From assembly GCA_020328155.1 (NCBI GenBank), contig JAIXMX010000002.1:65847-128820 (forward strand): a DNA stretch of 62,974 nucleotides. Reading direction: 5' to 3'. The notes under the pieces are model-generated. The model saw only the letters and a program-made list of their open reading frames with translations, was not told the origin of the DNA and did not search any database. The position numbers were made by a program, and so were the translations under genes. Shown piece after piece: positions 58,452 to 62,974 of this stretch. This stretch comes from Candidatus Endomicrobiellum agilis. GTDB lineage: Bacteria; Elusimicrobiota; Endomicrobiia; Endomicrobiales; Endomicrobiaceae. Within the stretch, counting starts at the first letter, position 1. Each line of letters begins with the position of its first letter.

Positions 58452-58514
58452 ATTAGAGGGACTTAGAGAATGCTCGTTTTGACCTCAAAAATCGGTGAAA
58501 GTTACGAGAAAAAC

Positions 58515-58967
58515 TTACAAAATGCTGTCGGAATTAGGTAGCAAATTTTCCTCTCTTTTCTTGCTTCTTTCTGCGGCTTCTTGCATTATTTTTGTATCCT
58601 CTGCGTCCAATTGTGGCGTTCTGCTCACAGCGATTTTATAGCAATCTCCATCTATTTCAAACTTTGGTTTCAGGAATATTTTTGAGTCTTTCATTTTGCC
58701 TAGCTGCGACATATGACAGAGCATACAATTCAGTGCATTAAGGCAGTCTATGCACATTTGTTGATTTTTGATGCATACTTCTCGTTCTTTGTTGTCTAAC
58801 ATGTCTGGAATAACATGTCGCCATAAATCTTTTTGCTGTGCAGAGCAACATCTGCGTACGCTCGTATCTTTGTTACGCACTGACTTATATATATCATTAC
58901 ATTTTTTTATCAGCGGAGCCAAGTCGTCGGGCGGCTTATTGTTTGTTTCGTGCAACAATTTTCTCAT
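58515..58967 (-). CDS. Cys-rich soluble hypothetical protein
   Basis: 150 residues, no signal or helix to the membrane. Cysteines spread in RRCCSAQQKD, EVCIKNQQMCIDCLNALNC and MLCHMSQL; charged C-terminus. Separate from the lipoprotein plan, so possibly cytoplasmic and regulatory or DNA/RNA related. AAGAGAG before the ATG. Not recognised. Confidence 0.55.
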   Translation of the reverse strand: MRKLLHETNNKPPDDLAPLIKKCNDIYKSVRNKDTSVRRCCSAQQKDLWRHVIPDMLDNKEREVCIKNQQMCIDCLNALNCMLCHMSQLGKMKDSKIFLKPKFEIDGDCYKIAVSRTPQLDAEDTKIMQEAAERSKKREENLLPNSDSIL

Positions 58968-59051
58968 TGCACTCTCTTCAAATTTTTATATAATGTAGGT
59001 CTCAAATCGTGAACGACACACGTTTGAGGAAGTTAATTCCTTTAAATAAAG

Positions 59052-59080
59052 TAGCGGAGCGATTTCCCATCACTCCGCTA
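59052..59080 (-). terminator. Hairpin after the 59-62 kb lipoprotein operon
   Basis: 8-bp stem TAGCGGAG / CTCCGCTA overlapping the stop codon of the gene at 59078; followed on the minus strand by CTTTATTTAA. Moderate terminator. Confidence 0.55.
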
Positions 59081-59275
59081 TTTTCTTAAGCTTTTTTTCA
59101 CAGTAATCTCTATCGTGCCTATAGCGATTATAATATCTTCGCACATATCAATCAGGTCTCTGGGAGGCTCGTCAAACCTATCGCATAACCGCCTTATCAG
59201 CGACTGTGCGGAAATGTAGATATTGCGTGTTTCCTTTAAAATGTCTTCTGTAACGCTCTCAACGTTTTCGGGCAT
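59078..59275 (-). CDS. 65-residue helical protein, intact copy
   Basis: Begins MPENVESVTEDILKETRNIY, then SLIRRLCDRFDEPPRDLIDM and an alternating Ile-rich end; mostly helical, no signal. AGGAG at good spacing. Two broken copies (51023, 51615) also lie in the array, one of them directly after a GYK-module lipoprotein, so it is a recurring partner of these lipoproteins. Unrecognised. Confidence 0.65.
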   Translation of the reverse strand: MPENVESVTEDILKETRNIYISAQSLIRRLCDRFDEPPRDLIDMCEDIIIAIGTIEITVKKSLRK

Positions 59276-59287
59276 TCTAGGCTCCTA

Positions 59288-59902
59288 TTAGTCAGGTGAA
59301 AGCTTACAAACATATGAACCATACCTCTCATTACCATTACACAATTCATGAACAGATATTTTACTATCAATTTTCTCACTCTTTCCGTTAACCCAAGTAC
59401 CCCAATTAAACCAAAAATAGCGTGTAGTTTTCCTTTTAGCAAAATACCAAGTATAAGAAATGTCCTTAACACAATCAAGATAACAAAGGTTATAAAAGCG
59501 GGAATTCTCTTTATAAAAAGAAACTGCAATACTACCCCCTACAGAATTAGGAGCAGGAATAACAACTTTTTCAGGTTTGAAATATCTAAACACATCATAA
59601 CAGCCAACAATAAGAAAAATAAAAGCAACAGCACAACGGACATATTTCCCAACTGAGCTACCTGTATCAGCACTATCAGACGACTGAGCAGACTTACTCG
59701 GCTCAGGTGTTGGAATGGGAGTGTTTGAAGGTTCAGAAGCGGAAGCATTTGAAGTATTTGACGTCAGCGAATGCGGTGGAACGCCTTCGCTTCCTATATC
59801 CTCAACAGCAGTATTCACAGGTCTTCCATGCCTAAGCAACTTATCACAGCCAGACATCAGGCATATACATAAGCATACGGATATAATTTTTTTCATTTCC
59901 AT
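59288..59902 (-). CDS. Array lipoprotein: linker, helix, variable C-terminus
   Basis: 204 residues. SPII signal (MKKIISVCLCICLMSGC), Ser/Thr/Pro linker, hydrophobic helix (about 88-106), then a Tyr/Trp-rich domain (YNLCYLDCVKDISYTW, TTRYFWFNWGTW) ending YVCKLSPD. Signal and linker are nearly identical in DNA to the gene at 52157, while the C-terminus is highly diverged. TAA-A-ATG junction with the previous gene. Confidence 0.7.
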   Translation of the reverse strand: MEMKKIISVCLCICLMSGCDKLLRHGRPVNTAVEDIGSEGVPPHSLTSNTSNASASEPSNTPIPTPEPSKSAQSSDSADTGSSVGKYVRCAVAFIFLIVGCYDVFRYFKPEKVVIPAPNSVGGSIAVSFYKENSRFYNLCYLDCVKDISYTWYFAKRKTTRYFWFNWGTWVNGKSEKIDSKISVHELCNGNERYGSYVCKLSPD

Positions 59903-59903
59903 T

Positions 59904-60134
59904 TTATATTTCTTCCATTTCCATACTTACTTTTTTCCGCATTTCATCAGAAGCGAGAGATTTTTGGGACTGTGGTTCAGGATTGACGTTATCCAAACCT
60001 GATAACCAGCTTGACGCCCAGACAGGAACATTTTGTTGAAACTGTAGTGCAGAACTTACATTATCAGCCGTTCTATTACAGCCAGCGATTAAGACTGCTA
60101 CTAAGAACAGCGATATTACTTTTTTCATTCTCAT
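59904..60134 (-). CDS. Small lipoprotein
   Basis: 76 residues: SPII signal (MKKVISLFLVAVLIAGC), short Gln/Asn/Pro mature part ending in a charged helix (SDEMRKKVSMEMEEI). No second helix. Preceded by an 11-codon leader ORF (60136-60171, MSLKIDTKDEK) with a perfect AAGGAG whose stop lies 1 nt before this ATG, which may couple or control translation. Confidence 0.6.
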   Translation of the reverse strand: MRMKKVISLFLVAVLIAGCNRTADNVSSALQFQQNVPVWASSWLSGLDNVNPEPQSQKSLASDEMRKKVSMEMEEI

Positions 60135-60188
60135 ATTACTTTTCGTCTTTTGTGTCTATTTTGAGGGACATAATTAACTCCTTAAGGA

Positions 60189-60524
<336 letters not shown>

Positions 60525-60545
60525 TTCAATATTGCACCTTTTACA

Positions 60546-60665
60546 TCATGGCAAGATATGAGGAAAATGAGGATACGTAACAAAGTGGTACACCTGCCAC
60601 GCTTCAAAAATGTCGCACAACAGGCGTAACTGTATGTCAATAATCTCATAATCTTTTTTCGTCAT
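60546..60665 (-). CDS. Possible 39-residue small protein
   Basis: MTKKDYEIIDIQLRLLCDIF and a His/Pro-rich end. Its start overlaps a 24-codon frame (60646-60720, MNVLSEKQQMILEVLRHL) whose ATG overlaps the stop of the coiled-coil gene upstream (ATGA). The two short frames may be one small gene split by a frameshift, or coupled small ORFs. Confidence 0.3.
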   Translation of the reverse strand: MTKKDYEIIDIQLRLLCDIFEAWQVYHFVTYPHFPHILP

Positions 60666-60716
60666 ACAGGTGTCTCAACACTTCTAAAATCATTTGTTGC
60701 TTCTCTGACAGAACGT

Positions 60717-61232
60717 TCATTTTTTTAATCTCCCTATCTCTAAACATTGAGCGTTAATGGTTGATTCTTGCAAAATAACCCTGTCTTTATACTCTTGTAC
60801 CTCTGTTGTCAGCTTTCTTATCTGCGCCTTTAAGTTTAAAAGACTTTGATTTGTTAAGCCTTCTCTGTCAATGTACTGCTGTCTTTGTGTTTGCAATTCT
60901 GAGAGTTGTTTTTGCAAAGAATTAATAGTGGTTTCTTTTACTTTGCAACTGTCCGCCAGATTCCTCCAATTTTGACTTTCAATAGCAAGTTGATTTTTCA
61001 ATCTGGCTATTTCTTCTCTTAAAGCTGGTAGTTTCTTTGCTTCTTCTTGCCAATAATTGCTTGATACTGTCGCGTCTTTAAGTTTTATATTATACTCGTC
61101 TACAGCTCTTTGCAAGTTAGCAACGGTGGTTTCACTCATAGTGATTGCGTCTTTTTTCTGGGCAATCGTCGCCCTAAGTTCCTTAATTTCGTTCTCTTGG
61201 TTCTGGGCAGTCTGCTCGAGAGTTGAAATCAC
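60717..61232 (-). CDS. Coiled-coil protein
   Basis: 171 residues, almost all heptad-like (ISTLEQTAQNQENEIKELRA, VANLQRAVDEYNIKLKDA, SLQKQLSELQTQRQQ). GTG start at 61232 has no clear ribosome site. It is in the same frame as the lipoprotein upstream (61296), separated by two TAG codons, so it may be the severed tail of that protein. Layout then equals the intact lipoprotein-plus-coiled-coil at 55702. Confidence 0.5.
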   Translation of the reverse strand: MISTLEQTAQNQENEIKELRATIAQKKDAITMSETTVANLQRAVDEYNIKLKDATVSSNYWQEEAKKLPALREEIARLKNQLAIESQNWRNLADSCKVKETTINSLQKQLSELQTQRQQYIDREGLTNQSLLNLKAQIRKLTTEVQEYKDRVILQESTINAQCLEIGRLKK

Positions 61233-61295
61233 CTGCTTCTGAGCGGTCCACCATTCCCTTTGTGTATGAGGCTATAGGGTCGGGTGTATCTTCCT

Positions 61296-62039
<744 letters not shown>

Positions 62040-62170
62040 TTATGTGTCCTTAAATTAATCTCTGTCATAATAACAGCGATATTATTCTTTTCATTTTTTT
62101 GTATAATTTAGTTACAAGAACATTCTTCTACTTACAAAAATAAAGAGCATAGAGCATAGCCGCAAAGCGT

Positions 62171-62208
62171 ACAGGGCAATTCCATCCCATAGAGTTGCCC
62201 TGTTTTTT
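62171..62208 (+). terminator. Terminator hairpin on the plus strand
   Basis: 9-bp perfect stem ACAGGGCAA / TTGCCCTGT with 15-nt loop, then TTTTTATT. Oriented against the neighbouring minus-strand genes, so it may block antisense transcription or end a lost gene. Confidence 0.65.
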
Positions 62209-62212
62209 ATTA

Positions 62213-62581
62213 TCATTTTATTTCGTTCTTTTTGTACTCAATCATTTGCTCTTCAAGTATATTCATGCACAGCGAACTCAGCGACATATTCTTCTGCTTT
62301 GCTCTCGTCTGAAGCTTTGCCCAAGTCACATAATCGACTCGGCACCCAATACGATGTTTCTTATCGTTTTTCTCATTGGTATCACGCTCTAAATATCTTT
62401 TAAAAAACTGCTGCAAAACTCCGCTGGGCGTTGTATCTTCCTGCTTTTTTGCGATTCCTTTTAGCCAATTAAAAGTCTGGGCAGTTCCCCAGACCTGCAC
62501 CAATTTACTCGGATTTTTACCGCTTCTAATTCTTCTCATTGGCTTGGCTCGCTTGCGAAATTTGTCAAAAAAACGCTGCAA
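62213..62581 (-). CDS. Ribbon-helix-helix-like protein with duplicated motif
   Basis: C-terminal part (GCRVDYVTWAKLQTRAKQKN, then MSLSSLCMNILEE) fits the RHH fold of CopG-type DNA-binding proteins. Before it NPSKLVQVWGTAQ...GVLQQFFKRYLER; the same pattern (NPSKSAQIWKTAP...RILQRFFDKFRKR) is coded upstream to about 62660 in the same frame, without an ATG. Start uncertain: TTG at 62581 or ATG at 62539, or the gene is truncated at its 5' end. A likely regulator of the mobile region. Confidence 0.5.
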   Translation of the reverse strand: MQRFFDKFRKRAKPMRRIRSGKNPSKLVQVWGTAQTFNWLKGIAKKQEDTTPSGVLQQFFKRYLERDTNEKNDKKHRIGCRVDYVTWAKLQTRAKQKNMSLSSLCMNILEEQMIEYKKNEIK

Positions 62582-62712
62582 AATACGGCAGACTTCTCCT
62601 TCGTCTTTTGGAGCAGTTTTCCATATCTGCGCTGATTTGCTCGGATTTCTCTCTCTTTTGTTGTTGGTTCTTTTTTTATTTTACCATAATATTGCCGTTT
62701 ATTTCAAAATGT

Positions 62713-62974
62713 TCAAATACCACCGCTTCTGTTATGCTGGTTAGTACGCCTGTTTTTTTGCAGTTCCAGATTGCGCGAATATATCATCGTCGTGTTTATG
62801 TTGCCGCGCCTTGCGAACTGCTGGGCTTCCTGCAGTGTTGCTCCACCAGCCAGCGGCAACGTTATTGCTGTATGTCTCAAACTGTGCGGCGTGAACCTGT
62901 CGGAATTCAGCCCTGCGTCTTTGTATGCCTGCTTTATTATTTTACGCAAACTTCTTGTCGCTAGACGCATATTA
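62713..62974 (-). CDS. Tyrosine recombinase, C-terminal part (5' end outside window)
   Basis: 86 residues visible, frame open at the window edge. Catalytic box HSLRH (H29, R32 from the ATG at 62970), then QEAQQFARRGNINTTMIYSR with nucleophile Y64. The family usually has ARH in this place (GH/ARH.NI.TT.IY), so the third catalytic histidine reads as Arg (R55). It marks the right part of the window as an integrated element; the altered histidine may reduce activity. Confidence 0.8.
   Translation of the reverse strand, partial: NMRLATRSLRKIIKQAYKDAGLNSDRFTPHSLRHTAITLPLAGGATLQEAQQFARRGNINTTMIYSRNLELQKNRRTNQHNRSGGI

Larger units (their letters stand above)
57976..58514. promoter_or_regulatory. Repeat-rich intergenic region in the island
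   Basis: 539 nt without a gene. Holds a long inverted repeat (58193-58228), an 18-bp palindrome (58434-58451), two near-identical direct repeats (about 58255-58276 and 58318-58340, core AAAAAGACTTCTTTTGC) and two related 30-bp segments (near 58078 and 58140, CGAGTT.TCTAAA). The largest non-coding gap in the array; a candidate control or origin region. Function is inference. Confidence 0.45.

Overview
The window looks like the chromosome of a low-GC, Gram-negative bacterium undergoing genome decay. It has a complete run of lipid A genes and bamA, bacterial type II fatty-acid synthesis, fermentative redox genes (acyl-CoA dehydrogenase, EtfB, ferredoxin-fused EtfA, AdhE, an [FeFe]-hydrogenase-like protein) and many obvious pseudogenes. 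This combination resembles the Elusimicrobiota, especially the Endomicrobium symbionts of termite-gut flagellates. That assignment is inference from gene content only.

Layout. 1-1563: 3' end of lgt, then an RluD-type pseudouridine synthase. 1564-5007: decayed stretch with the remnant of a proline-rich lipoprotein gene and one intact small SemiSWEET gene. 5008-18332: mnmG (minus strand), then bamA-lpxD-lpxC-fabZ-(dead lpxA)-lpxA-lpxI-aminotransferase-oxidoreductase-lpxB. The last pair resembles GnnB/GnnA, which make the 3-amino sugar nucleotide used for amide-linked lipid A. 18655-21094: rpmB and recG. 22240-29043: a strong promoter driving DUF177-rpmF-plsX-fabH-fabD-fabG-acpP-fabF-rnc. 29218-38955: energy genes with two decayed spots. 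39051-47730: SDR epimerase, GNAT-like protein, small membrane protein, smc, DUF362 iron-sulfur protein and a small lipoprotein. 48197-48270: initiator tRNA-Met with its own promoter.

48271-62974 is different in character: almost all genes are on the minus strand and nearly all encode lipoproteins with one plan: SPII signal, Ser/Thr/Pro-rich linker, transmembrane helix, then a variable or charged/coiled-coil tail. Paralogues share nearly identical 5' ends but divergent C-termini. Simple-sequence repeats sit in signal peptides (hexamers giving Cys-Ile runs), in linkers (Ser-Pro and Thr-Pro hexamers), in a ribosome-binding site (pentamer) and near the end of a coding region (poly-G tract). Copies nearest the tRNA are all broken. 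A ribbon-helix-helix-like protein and the 3' part of a tyrosine integrase lie at the right edge, so this looks like an accessory island carrying a repeat-prone, diversifying lipoprotein family. I regard it as the most unusual system in the window; its function is unknown.

Limits: everything was read by eye from sequence, without searches. Family names rest on motifs and length; membrane and coiled-coil calls are visual estimates.
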